DNA from: Micropterix aruncella
Taxonomy: Eukaryota; Arthropoda; Insecta; Lepidoptera; Micropterigidae
Assembly: GCA_944548615.1 (NCBI GenBank)
Contig: OX155972.1
Location: forward strand, 8,944,159 to 9,008,158
Reading direction: 5' to 3'
Length of the DNA: 64,000 nucleotides
Shown here: one piece after another, positions 50,020 through 61,349 of the stretch
Position numbering within the stretch: the stretch's first letter is position 1
How the letters are laid out: each line of letters opens with the position of its first letter
Made by a program: the position numbers and the translations under genes
Notes under the pieces: generated by a model
Told to the model about the DNA's origin: nothing
What the model saw: the letters and a program-made list of their open reading frames with translations, nothing else
The model's database searches: none

Positions 50020-50733
50020 TAGCAACGTTTATTTTCTCAAATATTTCAACAGCCATAATACAACTCACAGTTTGGTGTTTCTTCGCAATGCTTTGAGCAT
50101 CGCTGCAACAAAATATTCAATAATAATTACAATAATTACAAAAAAAATACAAGTATCTTACAGACGCGTCAAAATTATAGAGAATTACCAACTAATGCAG
50201 ACTTATAATATTATTATTATGTATATTTTTAAATCAATTTATTTATGTTTATTCTTCGAGTGATGTGTAAAAATGATTGTGGCCTTTCAAAGATTCACAG
50301 CATCACATAGGCCTAGAACAATCGAAGCCGTATGGCCGGAATAGATAAACCCAGCGAAAAACTGGGCTGCGAATTGTTTCCCGAATTCGGCGCAGTCAAG
50401 TGCTATTTCAACGTCTTATAATGTAATGTGAATTCATTGGTCGTTTTCCATATAAATTGCTTCACGGTCCTCAAGTCCATATTTGGATCTAAAACCTGAA
50501 ATAAAAGTACAATTATTAAATATAACAAAGGACAATACTATATGAACATTCACCATTAAGTAATAACATAGATTGATAATTGTCAATATTTCTGCTGTCT
50601 CAATTCAATAGAGTTCAATTTATTAACCCCTGGGTGGCCACGCACGCCGATCAACGTTTTCCGCATTATCCGTTTTATATCCATATCAATTAAATTATCG
50701 GCTCTATTTCTCCCTCCACTGCGGTAAAAGCCT
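50020..50733. other. Unassigned stretch
   Basis: AT-rich, no gene recognised. TGCGGTAAAAGCCT at its end (50720-50733) is the target duplication of the next element. Confidence 0.5.
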
Positions 50734-51402
50734 AAGGGGGCTAGCGGGCCCATGATGAGGTGGCCACGATGACCCATGTGTTCAGGGTCGGTCACACTCA
50801 CGGGTCAACACCCATCCGACGGCCTCCCCGCATGGGGTGCGAATCCTGGGTAGGACACTGGGTCAACCAGTCTCCCCTGGGAATCAAACCTCTGGCGCCC
50901 CTGGACGGTCTGCACACCGTGCGGCGCAAGCCAATCGATTGTGCTCTCCGACTAACAGTCGGGGGAGTCTGGGAACTGTATTGTTTCCTACAGAGCGGGG
51001 GTGGTTGTCTACCTTACGGCGACTGCTCTTGAAATGACCATTGGTCATCCGATCCCGGTTCAGAGTCGGGCAAAGGACGCCTTGGTCCGCGATAGATTCG
51101 GTTCACTCCGTTTCACCGCTTCGTAAGGGAGAGGACCGCGCAAGCGACCTCGAACTCGGAACCAATCGAGAGACCGGAGAAATCTGGTCACAATTAGAAG
51201 TGAGGGCGCGAGTATCTCGAGCCCGCCGGGTTTATTCCTGGCTAACTCGCAGTAAGGCGTTGGACTCTCACGGGTTGTGATGTAGCTGGACGTAGAATTG
51301 TACTGTCCAAAGTCTTCTACGTTCACTGCAGGGCGACAGAACGACTAATCGTTAAAACGTCCTGTGGTGACGGGCTCGCCCGTTGTAGTCGACACCGCAA
51401 GA
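50734..51402 (+). mobile_element. 660-bp retroposon, copy 10 (type B 3' end)
   Basis: An exact 14 bp target duplication, TGCGGTAAAAGCCT, lies at 50720-50733 and 51403-51416. The 3' end is GTAGTCGACACCGCAAGA instead of GTAGTTGACAACTCTAG, shared with copy 13 (63410). The hairpin loop is CTCG. Confidence 0.88.
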
Positions 51403-51461
51403 TGCGGTAAAAGCCTGTCATTGAAGCCTGCCATTGAATACACCACCGTTATATACTAGCA

Positions 51462-52050
51462 ACGGACATTTTATACAACATATCTGCAATTGCTCATTCG
51501 TATGGATTAAAAATCAATGCTGATAAGACCAAAGTGCTCAGTACGGACGGTTCGAAGACCAGCATTTACCTCGATAGAACCCAAATCGAACAGGTCCCAC
51601 AATTCAAGTATTTAGGATCGTTGGTTACAGAAAAGAAAGTGGCATCAACGGCCGATGTCCATAGCCGGATAGGTCAGGCAACAGCAACATTCGCCTCACT
51701 CAAGTGGTGTATATGGAAGCGAACGAATATTACCATCAAAACCAAAGTACGACTATACCGAACATTGGTTCTTCCCATTCTTATTTATGGATCGGAAACG
51801 TGGACGTTTACTACAATCGGACCTCAACAAGTTCGAAGTCCTCCAAATGCGATGCTTGAGGCAGATTCTCGGTGTCTCACTCTGCGACAAAAAGCGACAC
51901 TTGAGACGTGGCAAAAAATCGTCAAGAATGGAAGCGAATGGTGAATGGAGTACGAGATCCAGCGGCACCGACAGCAGCGTATTGGCTGCCAGGGCGACCC
52001 CCTCCCCAATCGCCGCCAAGAAATAAATAATAATAAATAATAATAATATA
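51462..52050 (+). pseudogene. LINE reverse transcriptase C-terminal part
   Basis: The frame reads ISAIAHSYGLKINADKTKVL, then FKYLGSLV, RTLVLPILIYGSETW and, after a frameshift near 51805, SDLNKFEVLQMRCLRQILGV. This is the thumb and post-RT region of a non-LTR RT of the RTE-like type that gives many dead copies in insects. The 3' end is a GCCGCCAAGAAATAAATAAT tail with (AAT)n. The 5' part with YXDD is missing. Confidence 0.75.
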
Positions 52051-52540
52051 CTAGTATAATATACTTTCATACACCTTCTAAAAAACAAATGCTTGAGAGC
52101 TTCGAAAATTTTGCGTGAAAAGTCTGGCTTTCAAAAGGTTAAAAGAGTTGAAATATATGTGCAATAGGATCGATTATTGCCGATGCCTATTTTTAAATAG
52201 TTCACTTTGTCCAGCGGATACAGGGTATAATAGAGTATTTATTTTTAAGGGGGTTTGGTCTAGGAATTTGAAATATTTTTTTTCCCTTTGCATATTTTCA
52301 AAGTTTAGACCTTTAAGAATATGTCTTCAATAGGATTTTTCAAAATTCGAATTATTTTCGGAGTTACAGCGACTTTTGTGACGTGGCAAATAAACCGATC
52401 GTGCTGGAACAAATCGATTAATAGACCCCCGTACTATAATATAATCCCCGACTTCATGGCTATGAACCTAGAACAGCTCGATTAGCTGTAAGAACTTGAG
52501 ATAATCTTAATTTTGAAGTAGAACAAAATGTGAGAATTAA

Positions 52541-52845
52541 CCCGTTGAGTATGAGTCAACCAAATCTGGTCGCGAAACAATTATCCGTTGAGTACGAGTC
52601 GACCAAATCTGGTCGCGCGTTTTTTTCACTTCTTTGACGTTCTCATATTTATTCATAATTATCTAATTGTTTTACAAAATGATATTTCAATATTCTATAT
52701 TCGAAATTTCAATGCAATCATTGTGCAGTTGTTCTTTTTATGATTGGTGTAGTAGTTTCGTAGTTACAGTACTTTAAGTCGATGTCGCCGAAAATCCTGC
52801 AAAAGAGACAGATGCATCCATGAAAATACCCATTTACTCCAAGGG
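52541..52845. mobile_element. piggyBac-like MITE, related to CCCTTCG family
   Basis: TTAA-CCCGTTGAGTATGAG…ACTCCAAGGG-TTAG. The subterminal phrase GAGTCAACCAAATCTGGTCGCG occurs twice. The interior (TCTCATATTTATTCATAATT) matches the minus strand of 1559-2226. About 305 bp. Confidence 0.65.
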
Positions 52846-53507
52846 TTAGGTACCTACCATTATATGAGTTACACTCCCGAAACTTTGTCTCAAACTTTAA
52901 ATGCTTTTTTTTCCAAAACTACTTTTTTCGAACTGGTTGACATAACTCAAGTTCTACTTAAACGATTTATTTGAAATTTGGTAAAAATCATCTTTGCTTA
53001 TCCCTCTATATCCAAGACCACGGATGTTTTAAAAAATATACATATTTTTAAAAAAATTGGAAAAATAAAAAACAGTGGCAAAAAGATTTTTTTTTTTAAT
53101 TGTCGCCATTATGCCAAAAAAAATCTTTCTTTCCAAGGTCTGGGCCATAGCAACGTCCTTACTAATCAAGATTTTTTTATTTTTCTTTGTTTCACAACAC
53201 TACAAGGGTTGGAATCATGTCAACCAGGACCCGTCCTTTTTTTTAACCCCCTTTTCACTAGCTTTTAACTCTTAGAATTTTCGTTTTTTTTTGTTAGTGA
53301 TTTTTTTTCGTATTCTTGAAACCTATGTATTCAATGAACATTTTGTATAAAAATTGATTGTTAAAATGTTTTTTTTATCCTTCTCGGAAACCTAAACGAC
53401 TTAATAAACATACTTTCTTGTGATGTCGTAGTTAACTAGAAACTTTCTAGTATTTCTGAAGTTATCAAATCTACAGTATGCTGTACTTGTTATGCTTTGT
53501 CCACTGA
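52846..53507. other. Unassigned AT-rich stretch
   Basis: Many T-runs; open frames here are chance frames. No gene recognised. Confidence 0.5.
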
Positions 53508-54450
53508 ATTACGAGGATAGATTGAAAAGTTTCCAGAATGGGCAAGAGATGGAGCGTGTATCGCAAAATAGTTGTGGTGGTTGGCAACGCCAACCTATTT
53601 TAGGAAAGCTTTCAAATTTTAAGAGTGATAGGTCGCACAGCTCTTGTTTACCAGGCAGTTTTGTGAAGCGAGTCAGGCACTTTTGCAAAAATGGAAAAAA
53701 TCGAATTTCGTGCAATGAATGACATTTCTGGGATGGGAAAACGGCGACGGAGATAAGAGATATTTTGAAGAAAGTTAATGGTATCTCCACACCTTCATTT
53801 TCGATTATCAGTTTCTGCGTGAGCGAGTTCAAACGTGGCCGTATGAGCGCCAAGGATGAACCATGCAGTAGACGTCCAAAAACGGCGACAAATGAGGAAA
53901 TGGTCGAAAAGTCCATGATATTTAGATTATCTAAATATCGATATTTCTTTTAAAAAATATAATAACAAACGAATGTTTAAATCATTATAACCCTTATTTT
54001 TGATCCACATGGGTTACAAAAAAAACGCAACACTAAAACAAAATAAAAAAAAAGTTAATTTTGATAGACGCCACCGCTTTTTGCAGCGACTCACACTCAA
54101 CTATTAAGTCGATCGTCGAGTGAAGTTGCCGGAAATAGTAGAGGCCACTGGCATCTCATATGAACGTATGCAAAATATTGTGCACAAACATTTAGGCATG
54201 AGAAAGCTGTCTGCGGTGCCTCGTTTGCTGACTGGACAACAAGCGAAATCGTGTGACCAGGTTGAAGGAGTGTTTGGCCATGTTGAAGCGTAATCCAACT
54301 GAGTTTTTCTGCCGATTCTTGACCGTGGAAGAAACATGCATCCACCACTACACATCAGAGACCAAGCACTAGTCGTAACAGTGGACTTCTCCAGATGAAT
54401 CTGCTCCGAAGAAGACAAAGACGGTCCCATAGGCGGGATAGGTCATGGCC
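53508..54450 (+). pseudogene. Mariner-type transposase, broken and truncated
   Basis: Starting near 53690 the sequence encodes a mariner N-terminus (MEKIEFR…ISGMGK, TATEIRDILKKVNGIS, KRGRMSAKDEP…RRPKTATNEEMVEK) with a frameshift at 53735. An AT-rich insert of ~150 bp splits it at about 53925-54078. The rest reads EIVEATGISYERMQNIVHKH, LGMRKLSAVPRLLT, then the region of the first catalytic aspartate, here TVEETC where functional mariners have TVDETW. It ends near 54450 before the second aspartate. CGAGGATAGATTGAAAAGTTTCC at 53513 may be the left terminal repeat. Confidence 0.8.
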
Positions 54451-54479
54451 ATCTATTACATTTTTAATATAGGCTGATT

Positions 54480-54945
54480 ACCGCGAAGCACAAGGATGAG
54501 AACTCGGTACCAACCTTGCGCCCTTACTACCCTAGATTTGGTAGGATTTCTCCATCCCCCGGTCTGGTCACGAGTTCGAGGTCGCTTGGGCGGCCTCTAC
54601 GTGACTTAAGCGGTTATTCAGTTTGAATATTTTGCAAACCGAGGTGCCCTATGTCCGCCAGTCACTCGGGATTAGGTGACCAAGGGATCGATTCAAGGGT
54701 TGAAGATGTCAGGTCAACAACTACCCTCCGCTGTCATAGAAAACATACCTCTGCAGACCCCCCTGGTTGTTAGCTTCATTGCTCAAGCGTAGCCGACAAC
54801 CTGGTACGCAGACCAAAGCCTAGTACAGCGGTACTGACAGGGTAAGCCCATCTACGAGGAGGTTACCAGATGGAAGTTTAACCGCGATTTGGGCAGGCCA
54901 AATGACAGAGTGGCCAACGCCACCGAAGCTGTACGGAACCATTAG
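54480..54945 (-). mobile_element. 660-bp retroposon, copy 11 (very diverged)
   Basis: CTGGTCACGAGTTCGAGGTCGCTTG and GATCGATTCAAGGGTTGAAG…CAACAACTACCCTCCGCT follow the same order as in the other copies, but with many changes. Ends are not readable. It lies in the WDR48 intron just 3' of the exon at 54958. Confidence 0.6.
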
Positions 54946-54957
54946 GAACCTGCTTAC

Positions 54958-55143
54958 CTGATCACAGCATAAAAGCTCTATTCTGTCTTCGACACGTTCC
55001 TCGCTGTCGCCATTGGTCCTACTGGCAGTATTTGTAGCTGAAGCACCGCCCGTGCTAGCAGTGTCAGCACCTCCTAAGATTTTTTCTAACACATGTTCAG
55101 CGACTTTCCGACACTGGATAAAATCGTTCGCTACCAGTCGGTC
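54958..55143 (-). CDS. WDR48: WDR48/UAF1 homologue, exon (C-terminal region)
   Basis: On the minus strand TTTGTTCATACAG precedes the exon and GATCAG|GTAAGC ends it, so both splice sites are good. The 186 bp (62 codons, phase 0 at both ends) read [20 protein letters not shown], a linker rich in A, S, T and G, then [15 protein letters not shown]. This fits the DRLSA(S/N)D…RKV.EHVYEKI…IELLC.DQ part of WDR48. WDR48 is a WD40-repeat protein that binds and activates the deubiquitinases USP1, USP12 and USP46; this part lies after the propeller. The next exon ([12 protein letters not shown] region) was not found in this window. Confidence 0.85.
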
Positions 55144-56332
55144 CTGTATGAACAAAAGAAAATTGGCCAATTACACCCATGACATTGTATAATATAACCT
55201 TAACGTCCAAGTGCACAGCACATTTATTTCTGAGATCCAAATTTCGATAGATGTATTAAAATGGCAATAAAAAGGAATGATTTCAAAAGCGGCAGATTAT
55301 TAGGAACGGTAAAAATCGCGCAAAATAGATGGTGTCCTTTGTTTTATTTATTGAACTTTCGGGGGCACTCCTCCGCCCCTTATAGATTTTCCCTCGTAGC
55401 TAGAGTTTCTACGCATGCATATCCATGAAATTGAAATACTGAAATTTTTTCCAGACTTTAGGTTCGGGAGAACGACGACAACGACGACATGACAGTTTTC
55501 ATGCAATCATCTACAGTGTGTATCAACTTTACTTTCTCGTATTGTATATTTATATTCTACTAGAAATTATGTTTTATGTATGATTTATGTTCAAATTGTT
55601 TAAATTAAATTAATAATCTATTTGATTCATTTTATTTTAATATAATTTCAACAACGGGTATACAATATAGTTTCCACGTTTTAGAGCGCCATCTATAGTG
55701 CACCTTCATAATTCCTTCGAAATTTGTCAAATTAAATATTAATAATCTATTTTAGGAACATGAGTGCCATCTACATTTTGTATTTTGTAGTAAAATACTG
55801 GTTTCCATATCGTAGTAAGCTCTTGGGCAACAATAAAATAAAATACAAACGGAGCTGCCATGGAATTCACCGACCGAAATCGGGCCCATCATATATAATT
55901 ATTACACTTCTGGGAGGTGAACGGTGGATTCCGGACTAACAACCGGCTGAGGTAGGTTAAAGATAGCTGTCTTGCCACATGTGAGCGTTCCTTAACCTTA
56001 CCACCCATTCACTCCCCCCTTCGAAGCCAAAGAATTTGAGATGCGGAAATTGCGGTTTTAGATAATTTTTTTAGAAAGGAGTTGATTATTTTCCTGGAGA
56101 GACCAAGATCTTTAAAAAGGTGAAACAAAGATTTAGCTGGCAGGCCACGAGCGCCAACTTCCACCGCGTGAAGATGAATAGTGAAGCCGTTCCGGGTGAC
56201 GGCATTTGCGAGATCATGGTATTTATTTAATTTGTACTCGTGGTCTTTTGGGATATTTGATTCCCATGTAATCAATATGCTTTATAATCAATGCCGTACG
56301 TAACCCTTTAATTCATTGCTGAAAATTCTTAC
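55144..56332 (-). other. WDR48 intron
   Basis: The intron between the two WDR48 exons, about 1.19 kb. It holds AT-rich DNA and an R2-like retrotransposon 3' fragment (55848-56270) in the same orientation as the gene. The GT and AG ends are both present. Confidence 0.75.
55848..56270 (-). mobile_element. R2-superclade retrotransposon 3' fragment (copy C)
   Basis: It encodes WESNIPKDHEYKLNKYHDLA and on to ASQILWLRRGE, the end of the restriction-like endonuclease domain, then the 3' UTR with its hairpin (55870-55883) and GCAGCTCCGTTTGTATTTTA. 5'-truncated just after the catalytic VELTVP motif. Confidence 0.85.
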
Positions 56333-56504
56333 CTTTTTATGTCTGTCTTGTTTATTTTGGCAAGTGGAATGAGGTAGTAGGTAGAAAGGTAGTTTTATTA
56401 GCTTTGGTGTTGCCATATCGATTGCTACATCGACGACCCACTGCGGGACAGTGTCAGTCAGGAGGTTTCCCTCGGTGTCGCCGCCAGCATCGCCCACCGC
56501 TAGC
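56333..56504 (-). CDS. WDR48: WDR48/UAF1 homologue, exon
   Basis: On the minus strand TTTTTTATTTCAG precedes G|CTA GCG and the exon ends CAT AAA AAG|GTAAGA. The 57 codons read LAVGDAGGDTEGNLLTDTVP, QWVVDVAIDMATPKLIKLPF, YLLPHSTCQNKQDRHKK. The PxWVVD…PK…K(I/L)PFYL.PH stretch followed by KK and, in the next exon, DRL is characteristic of WDR48. The first codon is split with the upstream exon, which must lie beyond the repeats to the right, outside the window. No stop or frameshift is present, so the gene is likely active. Confidence 0.85.
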
Positions 56505-56659
56505 CTGAAATAAAAAAATAAAAAAATGGTCCTTTATAATGTGACAAAATGTCAAATATTACACAGCTCTAAACCTCGACAATAACAAGATAAAACGCAC
56601 AATGCAAAATATAGAAATCCATGAGGTTTTAAGGATCGATTCAACCAACGTCTTTTGGT

Positions 56660-57472
56660 TGGCCCTTATGGGACAGTTGCTTGAAGAAAGGTTACGTCAT
56701 CATGTCCGATGTTTTGATTCTGTAGGCATAGACTACTTTGACCCCCTACAGGTTACGATTCATAGAAAGGTAGAGAAAAGATACGGCGTGTTGTTTTCAT
56801 GCCTAAGTACGAGAGCCACGCATATCAAGATGGCCGACGACTTGTCAACAAGCTCCACGATTCAAGTGATTTGGCGGTTTGTAGCTAGACGCGGGAGACC
56901 AAGGATGATTATTTCGGACAATGGGAGTAATCTTAGGGGTGCGAGCATGGAGCTGAAAAGGGCTATCAACGAAGTGAACAATGATCTAATACGGGAGAAA
57001 TTAAGTAACAACCAAATGACATAGAAGTTCGTCCCACCTAGATCGCCTAATTTCGCGGGGGCTTGGGAGTTAATCATAAGGTCTGCCAAGAAAGCCCTGT
57101 ACGCAATTTTAAAGGAACGAGCACCTTTCCTAGAAGTCATGCATGCGTTACTCACGGAATTGGAATCAATACTCAATTTGAGACCGCTTACACACATAGC
57201 ACTGGATGACAAAGACACCGAGCCTTTAACACCTTTACACTCTGTTGGGTTACGCCGATAACCATACGGCTATGGGGGAGTTTACTAAAGGGGAGTTATG
57301 CAACCGCAAGAAATGGTAGTAGACACAGGCTTTAGCGGATGCGTTTAGGGCCCGTTGGACGTGTGAGATTCTGCCCGATTTGGTTGGGAGAAAGAAATGG
57401 AGAGTGGAGAAGGAACCATTGAAAATAGGTGCTATAGTTGTATTAATTGAGGGGAAGGTGGCCCCAAGGACA
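56660..57472 (+). pseudogene. BEL/Pao retrotransposon integrase
   Basis: The frame reads MGQLLEERLRHHVRCFDSVG, IDYFDPLQV, KRYGVLFSCLSTRATHI, RGRPRMIISDNGSNLRGA, then a TAG (57022-57024) where the family has Trp, then KFVPPRSPNFAGAWELIIRS and LNLRPLTHIALDD. The three catalytic residues (D in GIDYF, D in SDNG, E in GAWE) remain. Later frameshifts lead into VVLIEGKVAPRT, the C-terminal integrase tail. Retroposon copy 12 then interrupts it, and GDGLFG-like sequence resumes at 58146. 5' truncated; no RT or RNase H. Confidence 0.82.
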
Positions 57473-58132
57473 TATTGAGATGTCAACCACAACGGGCGAA
57501 CCCGTCACCGCAGGACGTTTTAACGATTCATCGTTCTATCGACCGTGCAGTGAGCGTAGAAGACTTTGCACATAACAAATCCGACGTCTAGCTACGCCAC
57601 AACCCGTTAGAGACCAACGCCTTACCGCGAGTAGCCAGGTATGTTACCTGGCGGGCGGCACTCGCGCCCTAACTACCAATTGTGACCAGATTTCTCCGGT
57701 CTCTCGATTGGTTCCGAGTTCGAGGTCGCTTGCGCGGTCCTCTCCCTTACGAAGCGGTGAAACGGAGTATACCGAATCTGTCGCGGACCAAGGCGTCCTT
57801 TGCCCGACTCTGAACCGGGATCGGATGGCCAATGGTCATTTCAAGAGCAGTCGCCGTAAGGTAGACAACTACCCCCGCTCTATAGGAAACAATACAGTTC
57901 CCAGACTCCCCCGATTGTTAGTCGGAGAGCACAATCGATTGGCTTGCACCGCTCGGTGCGCAAACCGTCCAGGAGCGCCAGAGGATTGATTCCCAGGGGA
58001 GACTGGTTGACCCAGTGTCCTACCCAGGCTCGCACCCCATGCGTGGAGGCCATCGGATGGGTGTTGACCCGTGAGTGTGACCGACCCTGAAACAGAATGG
58101 GTCTTCGTGGCCAACTCAGCAAGGGTCCATTA
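57473..58132 (-). mobile_element. 660-bp retroposon, copy 12
   Basis: An exact 13 bp target duplication, GGCCCCAAGGACA, lies at 57460-57472 and 58133-58145, inside the BEL integrase frame. Minus orientation, UUCG hairpin near 57494. Because the target is known coding sequence, the borders are certain. Confidence 0.9.
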
Positions 58133-58145
58133 GGCCCCAAGGACA

Positions 58146-59360
58146 AGTAGAGATGGTCTATTCGGATAGCAAATTGATGGCAAAAAAATAACGCTGCACT
58201 ATAGGCAAAATAGTAAAGCTAGAGATAGCAGCGCAGTAGGAGAAATTAGCACGATAAGTAATGTTAAGTTAGGTTAATTCGGGTAGAAATTAAAATGGCT
58301 TGGGAGCCATTTGGGGGAGTGTGTACACATTACGGCAAAAATATTTAGAGTCAAATTAACTGGTTTAAAAAAACCGGCAATATTTCACCCCTTTGTTACA
58401 ACCACGACAGTAATGGGAACAAAGAAGTTTCTAAGTCAATGGAAAAAAGTTTCTAAGTCAAGAAGAAAGTGCAGTAAATAAAAGAATTGCAGTCTACCAG
58501 GAAGAGCTAAGGAGATATCAATTTTAACAAGAACGAAGCTATTTATTACAAGAACAATGACACCCCTATCCCTGTAATGACTATAGTTGAAAGAAATAGT
58601 TGAAAGAAAAATCACCCCTTTGTCTTGTCTTCGTAAAATCATAATGTGACTCGGCTCGAGCCATGGCAGTTAGTGAATAATAGAATTTGAGGAGACACGT
58701 CGTGTCGTTACCTCAAGAGGCCCTCCGCGCGAATATAAATGCGACTATTGTTAAGGTCGAATAGTATAAACATAAAATACTTATAAGGAATAAAGCAAGA
58801 TATTTCGCTATTAAAAAGCTTCGATTGTTCGCTTCACTGATTTGTAAGTCGATCCAAGTGCCCGTAACCAACCCAATGAAATTGAAAGACTCTCGACTCC
58901 TGCAAGTGCGACTCGACTGACTACGCCAATTACAAGAAAGCCGATTTCACTGTGACCCGGAAATCCTAGGAAAACGGGGTGAGTAAAAAACCAGCTTCGA
59001 ATACAGCCCGAGAAAATAATTCCATTGAGGGCGAAAAACCGCATTAAAAACTACCCGTGCGAGGTAAATTGTACATTTACAACGAAATTACTGCAATAAA
59101 GACATTAAATTCAGTGCACGTATTGGTCATTCACCTGCATCCGTTTCGCACCTGAAATAAAGGAATCGGCGAATCACCGTGAACCGAGGCGTCGCACCGA
59201 TCGGGAGAATCTTCATTAGGATGAAATATGGAAACGGGGGTGTGAGTAAACGATCACACTCCACTAATTTATATCGGAAGGAAACTCACGCCATCTTCGG
59301 AATAAGCGGAGAGTAAATTATATACGATCCTGTCATTCGGCGAGAAATCTGAAGCGGATT
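58146..59360 (+). mobile_element. BEL/Pao 3' part and possible LTR
   Basis: After the retroposon the integrase tail continues briefly. GCCATTTGGGGGAGTG near 58302 looks like a polypurine tract, followed by TGTACACATTACGG as a possible LTR start. AATAAAG lies at 58789. The LTR end, and whether 58870-59360 is 5' UTR of a second copy, cannot be decided. Confidence 0.4.
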
Positions 59361-61349
59361 ATGAACATACGCTTCAGATTTATTTGTGAAGAGAATGCCT
59401 TTGGGTCAGTCCGACACAGTCTCCTCCACTTTGCACTCCGCTGGTACAACTTCCCACCAGTCGTGCGTGACATTGTAGCCTCCTACTACAACTGTCTGAC
59501 TTTCCATGTTAAAACGCAAGAATGGACTACCCGCTCTATACCATATTCAATTGGACTATTTCAGGGCTGTTGCCTCTCCCCAACGATTTTTAATATAGTT
59601 TTTAATATACTGCTGGAAAGCCTGACCCAGTTTGACAGGAAGTAGGGCTACCGTTTTAAAACAGACGGCCAATACACCTCGTCGTGCCTCGCTTTTGCCG
59701 ACGACCTAACTTTCATCACCAGAAGCCCCAAGCAGCTTTCCCTGCTATTACAGAAAGTGGAGCTTTTCTGCGACTGGTCAGGCTGTATAAAAGTGAAGCC
59801 CTCCAAATGTTTTTGCCTTGGACTCGCCCGCATGGGCACAAAATTTACATCCTATGACCCCAAATTGGTCTATAAGGGCTCTAATATCTCCCTTATAGAC
59901 CCAAACAATCATTTCAAATTCCTCGGCAGAAAAATCACCCATCAGGGAAAAGACGTCTCGGGCGATCATGTTATAGAGCATTTCAAAAGTTGCCTGGCGA
60001 AAATAGATGCCTTGCTAATTTCTGGCCCTCGTAAGGCCTGGATCTATGACAATTATCTAACGTCACATTTGTCATGGCCCTTTCTTATTTACTATTTTAC
60101 CAAAACCCAACTGTCCCGTCTAGATGCGCTGGTGACAGCTAGTTTAAAATCCTGGCTGTCCTTAGCCAAACCAGCTGACCCCTCGACTCTCTTCAGGTCC
60201 AAACAAAATTTTGGGCTAGCGCTTAAACTGCCCTCTCTGCTCTACGCCAACTCCAGAATAACCAAAAATTCGATTCTGTGCAATTCCAAAGATCCGGCAA
60301 TATCGAAGCACGTAATAAGTGGCCGTAGTGATTCAAATGATCTACAAGCCCGCGTAGACTTCCACAAAAAGTTCCTTACTGGAATCAGCCAGAATGGCAC
60401 TGGTCTGGGGTATGGCAGTACAACCACGAGCGACGTGGACTTGAAGAAGTCTCTTTTGCGGGGAGATTACGACAGCAAGAGTATGGCTCATGCTATTGGC
60501 CTTCAATGCCAGAATGATTGGACAACAATTGGGGACTTTTGCATTCCGCCTCCAATGCACTGGAAGGTAATGCTCTATGACTGGACGCCAGAGATGCTGA
60601 AATTTTATTTGAATGCCTTTCAGCATACACTTCCAGACCCCAGTAACCTCGCTCGTTGGAGCTTTGCCGAGGATAGTTCTTGTCCCCTCTGTAGCAATAC
60701 CCCTTGCACAGCTAGACACATTCTAGCTGGCTGCAAGGTGGCCTTAGATCAAGGACGGTACACTTACCGCCATGACAAAGTTCTCGCTGTTATTCGCGAG
60801 GTAATTAGTCTCTCAGTGGCTCGTGCCAACAAGGGTTTGACAGTATCCTCCAAACCCCCAATACAGTTTGTGCGGGATGGCTCTAAAGGCAAAAAACATT
60901 TAACTACAAAACCTTTCTCAATAATCGAGAAAGCTACAGATTGGATTCTGGAGGTTGATTCGGTCTCTAAGCAGTATAAATTCCCTGAAAGTCTCGGATG
61001 CACAGCCCTCCGTCCAGATATAACTCTTTACTCTCTATCTCGGAAGGTGGCTCTTATTGTAGAATTAACTGTTCCATGGGAATCAAATATCCCAAAAGAC
61101 CACGAGTACAAATTAAATAAATACCATGATCTCGCAAATGCCGTAACCCGGAACGGCTTCACTGTTCACCTTCACGCGGTGGAAGTTGGCGCTCGTGGCC
61201 TGCCAGCTAAATCTCTATTTCACCTCTTTAAAGATCTTGGCCTTTCCAGAAAAATAATCAACTCTTTCTTAGAAAAATTATCTAAAACTGCGATTTGCGC
61301 ATCTCAAATTCTATGGCTTCGAAGGGGGAGTGAATGGGTGGCAAGGTGA
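59361..61349 (+). pseudogene. R2-superclade (HERO-like) retrotransposon ORF, one stop (copy A)
   Basis: One frame runs 663 codons with a single in-frame TAG at 59643-59645. In order: ENAFGSVRHSLLHFALRWYN (RT, after the motif A aspartate), GLFQGCCLSPTIFNIVFN (motif B), FADDLTFITRSP (motif C, DD at 59700-59705), the thumb, a zinc knuckle CPLCSNTPCTARHILAGC (C-x2-C-x8-H-x4-C), and a restriction-like endonuclease RPDITLYSLS…VALIVELTVPWE…KLNKYHDL. Knuckle plus RPD/EVT endonuclease at the C-terminus is the plan of R2, R4, NeSL and HERO elements; the sequence looks most like HERO, by memory only. It is 5'-truncated at about 59388, so motif A and the N-terminal zinc fingers are lost. Confidence 0.85.

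Noticed and set aside
50740..50775. Hammerhead ribozyme at the retroposon 5' end (CATGATGAGGTGGCCACGATGACC)
   Set aside because: Only one copy has the TGATGA-like box; most read CTGAGTTGGCCACGAAGACC. Stem II would be two or three pairs and stems I and III are weak.
58150..58200. Missing last WDR48 exon (KITLHYRQN-like codons)
   Set aside because: It is on the opposite strand from the other exons, is preceded directly by a stop codon, and follows the BEL integrase tail. A short chance match.
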